A stretch of DNA of 16,699 bases from Ruminococcus sp. (GTDB taxonomy: Bacteria > Bacillota > Clostridia > Oscillospirales > Ruminococcaceae). Below the pieces are notes generated by a model. The model made no database searches. It was given only the letters and a program-made list of their open reading frames with translations, and was not told the DNA's origin. The DNA lies in the NCBI GenBank assembly GCA_031262625.1, contig JAISHJ010000034.1:1-16699 (forward strand), in the 5' to 3' direction. Made by a program: the position numbers and the translations under genes. Positions 6,612-13,433 of this stretch are shown here, one piece after another (the first letter of the stretch is position 1; every line of letters begins with the position of its first letter).

Positions 6612-8291
6612 ATGAAGTATAAAAAGCGTTTTTTTCTTCCTCCGGAAGATTGTTTCGATTGGGTAAAAAAAGAAGGAGTATCAAAGCCGCCGATATGGTG
6701 TTCGGTTGACCTTCGTGACGGCAACCAAGCCCTCGTTATACCTATGTCCCTTGAAGAGAAGATTGAATTTTTCAATATGCTTGTAAAAATCGGGTTTAAA
6801 GAGATTGAGATCGGTTTTCCCGCCGCTTCCGATACCGAATTTGAGTTTTGCAGAACATTAATCGAAAAGAATCTTATCCCTAACGACGTTACGGTTCAAG
6901 TTCTTACTCAAGCGCGCGACCACATTATCACCCGCACATTTGAAGCTATTGCCGGGATGAAAAACGTAATAGTACACCTCTACAATTCAACCTCCGTCGC
7001 ACAGCGTGAGCAGGTTTTCCGCAAATCCCGGGATGAAATTACAGAAATTGCCGCTTCCGGTGCAAAACTCCTCGTAAGTCTTGCGGACAAGCTTAGAGCG
7101 GAAAATCCGGGAATGAATCTTCGGTTTGAGTATTCCCCCGAAAGCTTCACCGGAACTGAGCCGGAATATGCTCTCGAAGTCTGTAATGCTGTTATTGATG
7201 TAATTAAACCTACTCGTGAACGAAAGCTTATCATAAATCTTCCGGTGACGGTTGAGGAAAGTATGCCGCATATCTACGCCTGTCAGGTTGAATATATGGC
7301 GAAGAACCTCAAAAACCGTGAAGCATTAACCATATCGCTTCACCCACACAACGACCGCGGAACAGGAGTAGCGGATTCGGAACTCGGTCTCCTTGCAGGA
7401 GCGGAGCGGATTGAGGGGACACTTTTCGGTAACGGTGAGCGTACCGGAAACGTTGATATAGTTACCCTTGCGATGAATATGTACTCCCAAGGGGTAGAGA
7501 CAGGGCTTGATTTCAGTAACTTACCGGAACTTGCGGAGAAATACTGTCGGCTAACGCGGATGAGCATTAACGAAAGGCAGCCCTACAGCGGTGCGCTTGT
7601 ATTTGCAGCGTTTTCCGGTTCTCATCAAGATGCAATAGCAAAGGGTATGAAATATCGGGAAGACAATCCCGAAAGCTACTGGAATGTACCGTATTTATCG
7701 GTTGACCCGCACGACATCGGGCGCGAATATGACGCTGACGTTATCCGCATAAACAGCCAGTCCGGGCGCGGCGGAATAGGATTTATTCTCCGTGCGAATT
7801 TTGGCTATAATATTCCGCCGGAAATGCTCAATACTGTCCGCAAGCTTATGAAGGAATGGTCTGACATAGGACACCGTGAACTTCCGGCAGATGAAATTTT
7901 ACGGATTTTCAGCGACACTTTCATTAATAAAAAAACATATTTTGACATAACGGAAGTTCATTATGTCCAGATGGACGGCAAAAAAGCGGAAGTAACCGTC
8001 GAAACCGGAATGAATACCCCCCACGGCAAGCGGATTATCACCCGTGAAGCTATCGGCAATGGTCGTCTTGATGCAGTTTCACAGGCGGTTAAGGATGCCC
8101 TGAAAATTGACTACAGTCTTACGGGATACACCGAACACGCTCTCACAAAGGGTTCAAGTTCTCTTGCGGCGGCGTATGTCTGCATTGAAGCGGACGGTGT
8201 GCAGTATTGGGGCGTAGGAGTTCTCCCCGACATCATTGATGCATCTGTAGCGGCACTTGTCTCGGCGGTGAATAATTCTCTAAAGCTGTAA
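6612..8291 (+). CDS. leuA: 2-isopropylmalate synthase, long (type 2) form
   Basis: LeuA condenses acetyl-CoA with 2-oxoisovalerate to 2-isopropylmalate, the first committed step of leucine synthesis. The 559-residue length and N-terminal motif PPIWCSVDLRDGNQAL mark the longer type also found in actinobacteria, rather than the roughly 510-residue form. The catalytic TIM barrel shows R35/D36 (DLRDGNQ), the metal-binding HPH at 244-246 (SLHPHNDRGTG), and GNGERTGN at 273-280. A linker precedes the C-terminal allosteric domain (about 430-555) that binds leucine, so feedback inhibition is expected. The ATG follows an in-frame stop; GGGAG lies 12 nt upstream, which is long. No other leucine genes are in the window; the gene stands alone between two terminators. 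Confidence 0.95.
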   Translation: MKYKKRFFLPPEDCFDWVKKEGVSKPPIWCSVDLRDGNQALVIPMSLEEKIEFFNMLVKIGFKEIEIGFPAASDTEFEFCRTLIEKNLIPNDVTVQVLTQARDHIITRTFEAIAGMKNVIVHLYNSTSVAQREQVFRKSRDEITEIAASGAKLLVSLADKLRAENPGMNLRFEYSPESFTGTEPEYALEVCNAVIDVIKPTRERKLIINLPVTVEESMPHIYACQVEYMAKNLKNREALTISLHPHNDRGTGVADSELGLLAGAERIEGTLFGNGERTGNVDIVTLAMNMYSQGVETGLDFSNLPELAEKYCRLTRMSINERQPYSGALVFAAFSGSHQDAIAKGMKYREDNPESYWNVPYLSVDPHDIGREYDADVIRINSQSGRGGIGFILRANFGYNIPPEMLNTVRKLMKEWSDIGHRELPADEILRIFSDTFINKKTYFDITEVHYVQMDGKKAEVTVETGMNTPHGKRIITREAIGNGRLDAVSQAVKDALKIDYSLTGYTEHALTKGSSSLAAAYVCIEADGVQYWGVGVLPDIIDASVAALVSAVNNSLKL

Positions 8292-8295
8292 CTTA

Positions 8296-8320
8296 ACGGC
8301 GCACAAACTGCACCGTTTTT
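8296..8320 (+). terminator. Rho-independent terminator of leuA
   Basis: ACGGCGCA (8296-8303) pairs with TGCACCGT (8309-8316) across a 5-nt loop, with one C/A mismatch, and is followed by a T-run to 8320. It begins 4 nt after the leuA stop. Confidence 0.75.
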
Positions 8321-8392
8321 AAGTCAGCTGCTCCCTGAAAATAACCCTTATATTTATCATGAAAAAATTTTTTGAAATATTTTAAAAAATAC

Positions 8393-8421
8393 TTGCAAAA
8401 TTAATTCAAGTGTGCTAAAAT
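8393..8421 (+). promoter_or_regulatory. Sigma-A promoter of gdhA with extended -10
   Basis: TTGCAA (8393-8398), a 17-nt spacer, and TAAAAT (8416-8421) with the extended-10 dinucleotide TG at 8413-8414. An A/T-tract run at 8361-8390 directly upstream looks like an UP element. Start of transcription is expected near 8428. These features together suggest high expression. Confidence 0.7.
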
Positions 8422-8428
8422 ATAATAG

Positions 8429-8444
8429 TACCCTGTTTTGGGTA
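8429..8444. repeat. Small inverted repeat at the gdhA transcription start
   Basis: TACCC (8429-8433) and GGGTA (8440-8444) flank TGTTTT. The repeat starts at or one base after the predicted +1 of gdhA. It could be an operator or a 5'-end stabilising hairpin in the mRNA; neither can be decided from sequence. There is no T-run after it on the plus strand. Confidence 0.4.
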
Positions 8445-8489
8445 AAAAAATAAAATAAATGTTTGATAATTCCAAGGAGGATATTAACA

Positions 8490-9836
8490 ATGGCGTTAAA
8501 AAACCAGTACTTATCCGATCTGCTTGCAAGAGTAAAGCAGCGCAATCGTGCCGAAGATGAATTTATTCAAGCGGTAACCGAAGTCCTCGAATCCCTCGAA
8601 CCTGTTGCCGAAAAGCGCCCCGACCTCGTCGAAGCAGGCGTTTTCGAGCGTATAGTTGAGCCGGAGCGCGTTATAATGTTCCGTGTACCTTGGGTAGACG
8701 ATTCCGGTAAGGTTCAGGTTAACCGCGGATTCCGCGTTCAGTTTAACTCCGCAATCGGACCCTATAAGGGCGGTCTTCGCTTCCATCCCACGGTATATCT
8801 CGGAATTATTAAATTTTTGGGCTTTGAGCAGATTTTCAAGAACAGCCTTACAACCCTCCCTATGGGCGGCGGTAAGGGCGGCGCGGACTTTGACCCTAAG
8901 GGCAAATCCGACGGCGAAGTTATGCGTTTCTGCCAATCCTTTATGACAGAACTTAGCCGTCATATCGGTTCCGACCTCGACGTTCCCGCCGGTGATATCA
9001 ATGTTGGCGGACGCGAAATCGGCTTCATGTACGGTCAGTACAAGAGAATCCGTAACGAATTCGCAGGCGTTTTAACCGGCAAGGGCTTAACCTTCGGCGG
9101 TTCTCTCGCACGTACCGAAGCTACAGGCTACGGGCTCTGCTACTTCACAGAGAATATGCTTAACGCTAACGGCAGTTCCTTCAAGGGTAAGACCGTTGTA
9201 ATCTCCGGTTCCGGTAACGTTGCTATCTACGCTACACAAAAAGCAACCGAACTCGGCGGTAAAGTCGTTGCTCTCTCCGACTCCAACGGCTACATCTATG
9301 ATCCCGACGGAATCGACCTCCCCTGCGTTAAACAGCTTAAAGAAGTTGAGCGCAAAAGAATTAAAGAATACGTAACTACTCACCCGAACGCAACCTACAC
9401 CGAAGGTTGCAACGGCATCTGGACTATCAAGTGCGACATCGCTCTCCCCTGCGCTACTCAAAACGAAATCGACGGTGCTTCCGCTGAAATTCTCGTTAAA
9501 AACGGCTGTAAAGCAGTCGCAGAAGGCGCAAATATGCCCTCCACTCCCGAAGCTATCGAAGTTTATCTCAAAAATGGTATCTTCTACGGTCCCGCAAAAG
9601 CAGCAAATGCCGGCGGCGTAGCAGTTTCCGGTCTCGAAATGAGCCAGAACTCCGAACGCCTCTCTTGGACCTTTGAAGAAGTAGACGGCAAACTCAAAAA
9701 TATCATGAAGTCTATCTTCAACGCCTGCGACGAAAAGTCAAAGGAATTCGGTCTCCCCGGCAACTACATGGCAGGCGCAAACATAGCAGGCTTCCTAAAA
9801 GTAGCCGAAGCAATGAAAGCTCAAGGCTGCGTATAA
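8490..9836 (+). CDS. gdhA: Glutamate dehydrogenase, NADP-type
   Basis: A hexameric-type glutamate dehydrogenase interconverting 2-oxoglutarate plus ammonium and glutamate. I start it at the ATG at 8490 (448 residues), which has AAGGAGG 9 nt upstream; an in-frame upstream start at 8463 would only add nine residues ahead of the family N-terminus. The substrate site shows K93 (PYKGGLRF), catalytic K129 (PMGGGKGG) and D169 (VPAGDINVGG). The Rossmann loop is SGSGNVA (239-245). The segment after strand two is ALSDSNG, like the E. coli NADP enzyme (ASDSSG) and unlike the NAD-type clostridial LSGPDG, so I infer NADPH use and an ammonium-assimilating role. Length and order match E. coli GdhA (447). 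It forms a single-gene transcription unit. Confidence 0.95.
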   Translation: MALKNQYLSDLLARVKQRNRAEDEFIQAVTEVLESLEPVAEKRPDLVEAGVFERIVEPERVIMFRVPWVDDSGKVQVNRGFRVQFNSAIGPYKGGLRFHPTVYLGIIKFLGFEQIFKNSLTTLPMGGGKGGADFDPKGKSDGEVMRFCQSFMTELSRHIGSDLDVPAGDINVGGREIGFMYGQYKRIRNEFAGVLTGKGLTFGGSLARTEATGYGLCYFTENMLNANGSSFKGKTVVISGSGNVAIYATQKATELGGKVVALSDSNGYIYDPDGIDLPCVKQLKEVERKRIKEYVTTHPNATYTEGCNGIWTIKCDIALPCATQNEIDGASAEILVKNGCKAVAEGANMPSTPEAIEVYLKNGIFYGPAKAANAGGVAVSGLEMSQNSERLSWTFEEVDGKLKNIMKSIFNACDEKSKEFGLPGNYMAGANIAGFLKVAEAMKAQGCV

Positions 9837-9855
9837 TTTGGGCGCGTGGGGTACG

Positions 9856-9897
9856 TTGGGGGAGGGGCGCTTGGTGACCCAAGCGTCCCTCCCCCAA
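9856..9897. repeat. Near-perfect 19-bp-arm palindrome downstream of gdhA
   Basis: The left arm (9856-9874, TTGGGGGAGGGGCGCTTGG) and right arm (9879-9897) are complementary except one G/T pair (9867/9886), around the 4-nt loop TGAC. Outside the arms, GGGG (9848-9851) can also pair with CCCC in 9899-9903. No T-run follows on either strand, so it is not a standard terminator. It starts 19 nt after the gdhA stop and resembles a REP-like dispersed palindrome; that it is repeated in the genome is inference. Confidence 0.85.
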
Positions 9898-9908
9898 ACC
9901 CCCTCCCC
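9887..9908 (-). other. Canonical G-quadruplex motif on the minus strand
   Basis: On the minus strand this reads four G-runs of 4, 5, 5 and 3 with loops A, TTT and A. That fits the strict G3+ loop 1-7 pattern and is strong on paper because of the short loops. It overlaps the right arm of the palindrome, so hairpin and quadruplex would compete. Confidence 0.7.
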
Positions 9909-10043
9909 GAAAGACTGCATTATTATTTCTTTCATTTACTTTCGTAAAATGCTCTGCGTTAGCGAAAGCATTTATGTGGATTTTACAGTAAATGCCAAAG
10001 GGCTAATAACGTTGTCGGTAATCACAAATGCAATACTCTTCCT
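9909..10043. other. Non-coding gdhA 3' region with nested inverted repeats
   Basis: No credible gene is seen. Overlapping short inverted repeats occur: CATTTAC/GTAAAATG (9933-9939, 9944-9951), AAATGCT/AGCATTT (9947-9953, 9967-9973), and GCATTTA/TAAATGC (9968-9974, 9989-9995). They cannot all form at once. The stretch could be part of a long gdhA 3' untranslated region or the remains of a small mobile palindromic element. Outside these repeats nothing is apparent. Confidence 0.4.
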
Positions 10044-10074
10044 AACCGCTTATACTTCCGTATGAGCGGTTTTT
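10044..10074 (+). terminator. Strong rho-independent terminator downstream of gdhA
   Basis: A 12-bp stem (10044-10055 with 10060-10071, one T/G pair) closes a TTCC tetraloop and runs into a T-run. It is the first good plus-strand terminator after gdhA, 207 nt past its stop, and it insulates the ECF sigma operon. Confidence 0.85.
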
Positions 10075-10095
10075 CGTAAAACTTTTCTTCTTTTT

Positions 10096-10120
10096 TGTAA
10101 CGAAACTTCTTTTTTTCGGA
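10096..10120 (+). promoter_or_regulatory. Possible ECF-type, self-regulated promoter of the sigma factor operon
   Basis: TGTAAC (10096-10101), a 15-nt spacer containing a T-tract, and CGGA (10117-10120) resemble ECF promoters, which carry an AAC -35 core and a CG-containing -10. The spacer is one or two bases short. Self-activation is usual for ECF operons but is inferred here. Confidence 0.35.
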
Positions 10121-10143
10121 TATATATATCGGGAGGTGAAATT

Positions 10144-10623
10144 TTGAGCGATAGTATCGGCGAAATTTATGATAAACACGCGCAGACCGTGTATAAGTTT
10201 CTGCTTGCCCAAACTCACGACCCCGACCTCTCCGAGGACCTTACCGAAGATACGTTTTTACAGGCGATAAAATCAATAAAGCGTTTTGACGGTTCCTGCA
10301 AGCTTTCTGTGTGGCTCTGTCAGATTGCTAAGCATCTTTGGTACAAAGAGCTTGAACGCCGAAAAAAGCACGGATTATCTCTCGAAATTCCCGAAGACAC
10401 TGCCGCTCCGCCCGAAAATGTGCTTCATTCCGAACGAAACGACCTCTATATGGCTATACATAAGCTTTCGGATATGCAGCGCGAAATAGTGTTACTTAGG
10501 CTTTCGGGGGAATTTGGCTTCGCAGAAATAGGAGAAATTATCGGGAAATCCGAAAGTTTTGCGCGGACGACATTCTATCGCGCAAAAGAAGAAATAAGGA
10601 GGATTATTAATGCTCAGTCATAA
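10144..10623 (+). CDS. ECF-family RNA polymerase sigma factor
   Basis: A 159-residue sigma factor with only regions 2 and 4, as in the extracytoplasmic-function group. Region 2 (about 8-75) includes IYDKHAQTVYKFLLAQTHD, the core-binding DLSEDLTEDTFLQAIKSI, and the -10-reading KLSVWLCQIAKHLWYKELER. Region 4 (about 102-155) contains LSDMQREIVLLRLSGEFGFA, then EIGEIIGKSESFARTTFYRA, a helix-turn-helix for the -35. The start is a TTG at 10144 with GGAGG 7 nt upstream; no better ATG exists. It overlaps the next gene, a zinc-finger membrane anti-sigma factor, by 14 nt. The pair therefore looks like an envelope or surface-signal switch; the signal and the regulon are unknown. Confidence 0.93.
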   Translation: MSDSIGEIYDKHAQTVYKFLLAQTHDPDLSEDLTEDTFLQAIKSIKRFDGSCKLSVWLCQIAKHLWYKELERRKKHGLSLEIPEDTAAPPENVLHSERNDLYMAIHKLSDMQREIVLLRLSGEFGFAEIGEIIGKSESFARTTFYRAKEEIRRIINAQS

Positions 10624-11392
10624 TGTGGTAAAAGATCTCTTGCCGGGGTATATTGACGGCATCTGTTCAGATGAAACCAATTCTGAAATAAAAGAACATC
10701 TTACAGACTGTTACGAGTGTAATTCGGTATACAAGGCGATGAAAGAGCCTGAACTACCTGAAGAGATTCCTGTAACAAAAGACCTTGACTACCTTAAAAA
10801 AATCCGCAAACGCAATCTGCGGAGGGTACTTATCGCGGTGGGCAGTGTGCTTATATGTGCTGTAGCGTTTGTGTTTATCTTTGTTGTAGGTGTACCGGCT
10901 GACAGAGATAATATTCAGGTAACCTTCGCAAGTGTTTCAAAAAGCAGTGAAGATGAGAACGGCGAATACGTTTTAGATATACACGAGTCTGACTTTACTC
11001 TGCTTATGTATATGAAAACCGCCGGGAATTTATCTATCCGCGAGACCTATAGCGACGAGCCGGATTTTACGGTAATGACTTCAAATGGTGCTGAGTATAT
11101 TAACAGAACGGTGATTCTTGAAGTAAATGTAGTACCGGAGCTTTTCGGAAGCGGGAAAAGTTACACTTATAATCTTGAAAAATCCGACCTTCCTGATTTT
11201 GAAAAGGTAAAAGAGTACAGAGTTATCGTTCGTTTTAAGGACAAGGACGTAATCGCCGAGCGGCGTTCAGCGATGATTTACAAAATGAAAGATTCAATCG
11301 GTGATGAACCGATTGAAATTGAAGAAATTTTCCCGTCGGCGGAAAATTATATGTTCAGTTATCATGAAATTGACAGGAAGAGCGGCGAATAA
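10610..11392 (+). CDS. Zinc-finger (ZAS-type) membrane anti-sigma factor
   Basis: A 260-residue partner of the upstream sigma factor. The N-terminal cytoplasmic domain has the ZAS/zf-HC2 pattern: LLPGYIDGICSDETNSEIKE followed by H30, C34 and C37 (HLTDCYEC, Hx3CxxC), which binds the sigma factor and often zinc. A basic stretch (KKIRKRNLRR) precedes one membrane segment at about residues 73-95. The remaining 165 residues lie outside and are predicted mainly beta, with no motif I recognise; this is the likely sensing part. AAGGAGG lies 7 nt before the ATG, inside the sigma gene, so the two are translationally coupled, keeping sigma and anti-sigma in ratio. Release could be by regulated proteolysis or redox/zinc change; neither is shown here. 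Confidence 0.88.
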   Translation: MLSHNVVKDLLPGYIDGICSDETNSEIKEHLTDCYECNSVYKAMKEPELPEEIPVTKDLDYLKKIRKRNLRRVLIAVGSVLICAVAFVFIFVVGVPADRDNIQVTFASVSKSSEDENGEYVLDIHESDFTLLMYMKTAGNLSIRETYSDEPDFTVMTSNGAEYINRTVILEVNVVPELFGSGKSYTYNLEKSDLPDFEKVKEYRVIVRFKDKDVIAERRSAMIYKMKDSIGDEPIEIEEIFPSAENYMFSYHEIDRKSGE

Positions 11393-11397
11393 AAAGT

Positions 11398-11430
11398 ATT
11401 ACGGCAACCTTTCACGGTTGCCGTAATTTT
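11398..11430. terminator. Bidirectional terminator between the anti-sigma and GH44 genes
   Basis: A perfect 12-bp stem (11398-11409 with 11416-11427) and a 6-nt loop are followed by a T-run on the plus strand (to 11432) and by ACTTTTT on the minus strand (11391-11397). It begins 6 nt after the anti-sigma stop and ends next to the stop of the convergent gene. Confidence 0.9.
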
Positions 11431-13209
11431 TTATCTTTTTTTCTTATTAACTATATATGCAACTACCGCGACAACAGCCGCTAAACCGGCGATTCCCGCT
11501 AAGGCAATAGCAATGTTGCGGAATGGTCTTTCTGTCGGCTCTGCTTCCGCTTCTGCAATTACTGCAACAGTTTCCGCTTCAGTTACAATAACTTCCGGCG
11601 CTTTGTTAATAACAAATTCTGTTATCGAAAGCGGTTCAACCGAATACTTAAACGTGTTGTCGGCAATCTCCGTAACCCCTTTAAGCTGTCGTATTTCGGG
11701 ACTGTCGCCGTAAAGCGCGTAAATATCCGAACTATCATATTTTATATCAGAACTGATGTTAATATTTACCGTTTCCGCTTCGTGTAAGTTTTTATTTATA
11801 ACAATTACTTTCACGCTGTCGGGATTTTCGGAATCCACGGAGGAGTAGACTGCTATATTTTCGTTGTCATAATCGCTTTTGACAAGCGTATTACCGAAAC
11901 CGTTTCTGTTTCCGTCATAATTTGTAAACATATTTATAGCGGAAAGCTGATAAGCCATGTCTCCGATAGGCCAGATGTCGGCGAAATACACGCCGTAATC
12001 AATAAACGTTCCGAGGACCAAAGCTTCTGTTACTGCGCCGGAAATATGGTCGCCCGCGCCGAAGTTATATTCGGTAAAACCGAGTTTTGTGCCCGGGTAG
12101 AAGGTGTCAATCGCCGTCTGTAGTTTCGGGATAAGCGGGAAGAATTTCGAGCCGGTATCGGTAATCCAGCTGTTTTCGAGATAACCCTCCTCATAAAGCG
12201 AGCGAACTCCGTCAAGTCTCGCCTGAATACAACCGTCATTGTCATAGTGGTTACAGCTTCGCTCTCCGCACACGCCTTTTTGCTCCGTATAATAATGCAC
12301 GTCAAGTACGTCAACAATCCTTGTACCGATATTTTCTTCTGCTTTTTTCATTTCGTCAAGGTAGTAGTCCACAAACCAGTTATATTCCGGATGAGAAGCT
12401 TTAATGTCATTCCAGCCGGGCGCATTGGTGAAATTATCAAAAGCCGAATATCCGAATAGCGCAGGTCCGAAAACCTCCGCGCCGCTGTCCATCTCCTTCA
12501 CCATAGAAGCCATGTCAACAGTTTTTGCGATAAATTCTTCACAGCCTATCTGTTCACTTTGAATAAGACTGTGGGTTGACTCCCAAAGAGCAGGCTCATT
12601 GTCGAGTGAATAGCCCTTAATGCCCGTCGGCGAACTTGAATCGCCGATTTTGTCGAAAAGGTAATTCATGAACTCGTCCATATAGACATATTCATCGTCT
12701 TTGTTACCGGAACCTTCAAAATCGCTTCCTTTACGGCTCTTTACTTCAAACCAGTATTTTGAAGGCGCTGCAAACTCGGGGTTAACCCGCCCGGGAGTAT
12801 TTGAAGCAACATAGCCCTGAACTTGAAGCGTTGTGAGCGTGTATGGAATACCGCGCGTTTCTGCTTCGTAAGATATAGCGAGGGTCGGTGCACCCGGCTT
12901 GAACTTCAAATCATCGGGCACTTGCGAAACAAGGTATTTGTCGGTATTGTTGTCATAATCCGAGCCGGCGTTCGACAGATTGTTCTCCCAGTTATAGGCA
13001 GTCAGACGGTTTCCGCCGAGACGGAGTGAACCCGGGGAAACAAGGTTTAGGTCTGTACCGACGTTTACGCCGTATATGTAGGGCGAAATACTTTTTATAT
13101 GTTCATTTGGATTGATGTTAATAATATTATCACCTTCTGCGGCGTATATATTTTGCGAAAAAAGCGTAAAGAGCAGGGCAGCCGTAAATAAAACGCGTCG
13201 TTTTTTCAT
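11431..13209 (-). CDS. Secreted, C-terminally membrane-anchored GH44 family glycosidase (endoglucanase/xyloglucanase type)
   Basis: Family 44 enzymes cut internal beta-1,4-glucan bonds, with activity on cellulose derivatives and xyloglucan. From the ATG at 13209 (592 residues): signal peptide 1-23 (KKRR, hydrophobic core, cut near IYA/A); GH44 entry motifs SPYIYGVN and SLRLGGNRLTAYNWENN; acid/base E205 in LDNEPALWESTH; nucleophile E380 in GFTEYNFGAG; a C-terminal beta sandwich to about 535; a Glu/Ala/Val-rich linker; and a membrane segment (about 565-587) ending NKKKR. There is no dockerin, carbohydrate-binding module or LPXTG, so it is probably held on the outer membrane face. Three Cys occur close together (about 314-327) in the barrel. 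A GTG at 13215 is an alternative start; AAAGGA fits the ATG better. It stands alone, with its own promoter. Confidence 0.9.
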   Translation of the reverse strand: MKKRRVLFTAALLFTLFSQNIYAAEGDNIININPNEHIKSISPYIYGVNVGTDLNLVSPGSLRLGGNRLTAYNWENNLSNAGSDYDNNTDKYLVSQVPDDLKFKPGAPTLAISYEAETRGIPYTLTTLQVQGYVASNTPGRVNPEFAAPSKYWFEVKSRKGSDFEGSGNKDDEYVYMDEFMNYLFDKIGDSSSPTGIKGYSLDNEPALWESTHSLIQSEQIGCEEFIAKTVDMASMVKEMDSGAEVFGPALFGYSAFDNFTNAPGWNDIKASHPEYNWFVDYYLDEMKKAEENIGTRIVDVLDVHYYTEQKGVCGERSCNHYDNDGCIQARLDGVRSLYEEGYLENSWITDTGSKFFPLIPKLQTAIDTFYPGTKLGFTEYNFGAGDHISGAVTEALVLGTFIDYGVYFADIWPIGDMAYQLSAINMFTNYDGNRNGFGNTLVKSDYDNENIAVYSSVDSENPDSVKVIVINKNLHEAETVNINISSDIKYDSSDIYALYGDSPEIRQLKGVTEIADNTFKYSVEPLSITEFVINKAPEVIVTEAETVAVIAEAEAEPTERPFRNIAIALAGIAGLAAVVAVVAYIVNKKKR

Positions 13210-13238
13210 TTTCACATATTCCTTTCAGCAATAAAATA

Positions 13239-13267
13239 ATATTATCACATAATAGTAATAAAGTCAA
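13239..13267 (-). promoter_or_regulatory. Sigma-A promoter of the GH44 gene
   Basis: On the minus strand, TTGACT (13262-13267), 17 nt, then TAATAT (13239-13244) with an extended-10 TG one base upstream. Transcription would start near 13232, giving a leader of about 23 nt that contains AAAGGA. Confidence 0.7.
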
Positions 13268-13352
13268 GACGATTTAATATTTTTGTTTACTATTCAGATA
13301 TGCTTTTTTTGCAAAGTTTACATTTTTACACTTAAAAATTTTCATAACTAAA

Positions 13353-13361
13353 TGTTATAAT
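13353..13361 (+). promoter_or_regulatory. Extended -10 promoter of the large helical-protein gene
   Basis: TGTTATAAT (13353-13361) is a perfect extended -10 (TGnTATAAT). No good -35 is present at the usual distance, which extended -10 promoters tolerate. The start would be near 13368, about 66 nt before the start codon. A second TATAAT at 13384-13389 lacks partners. Confidence 0.55.
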
Positions 13362-13433
13362 GTAGAATGACTAATAGTTATATTATAATTTTACAGTTTT
13401 AGCCGAGAATTAAAAGATCCTTTTGAGGTAAGT

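Noticed and set aside
8511..8963. Minus-strand frame inside gdhA (150 codons)
   Set aside because: Antisense to highly conserved catalytic residues of glutamate dehydrogenase; codon bias shadow only.
9838..10065. 75-codon plus-strand frame after gdhA
   Set aside because: It runs through the palindrome and terminator, with Pro/Ser-rich low-complexity translation, no Shine-Dalgarno and no family resemblance.
13216..13433. Small gene or structured RNA in the divergent GH44/helical-protein gap
   Set aside because: The stretch is AT-rich and holds two promoters and ribosome sites; no frame with a start and ribosome site and no stable hairpin was found.
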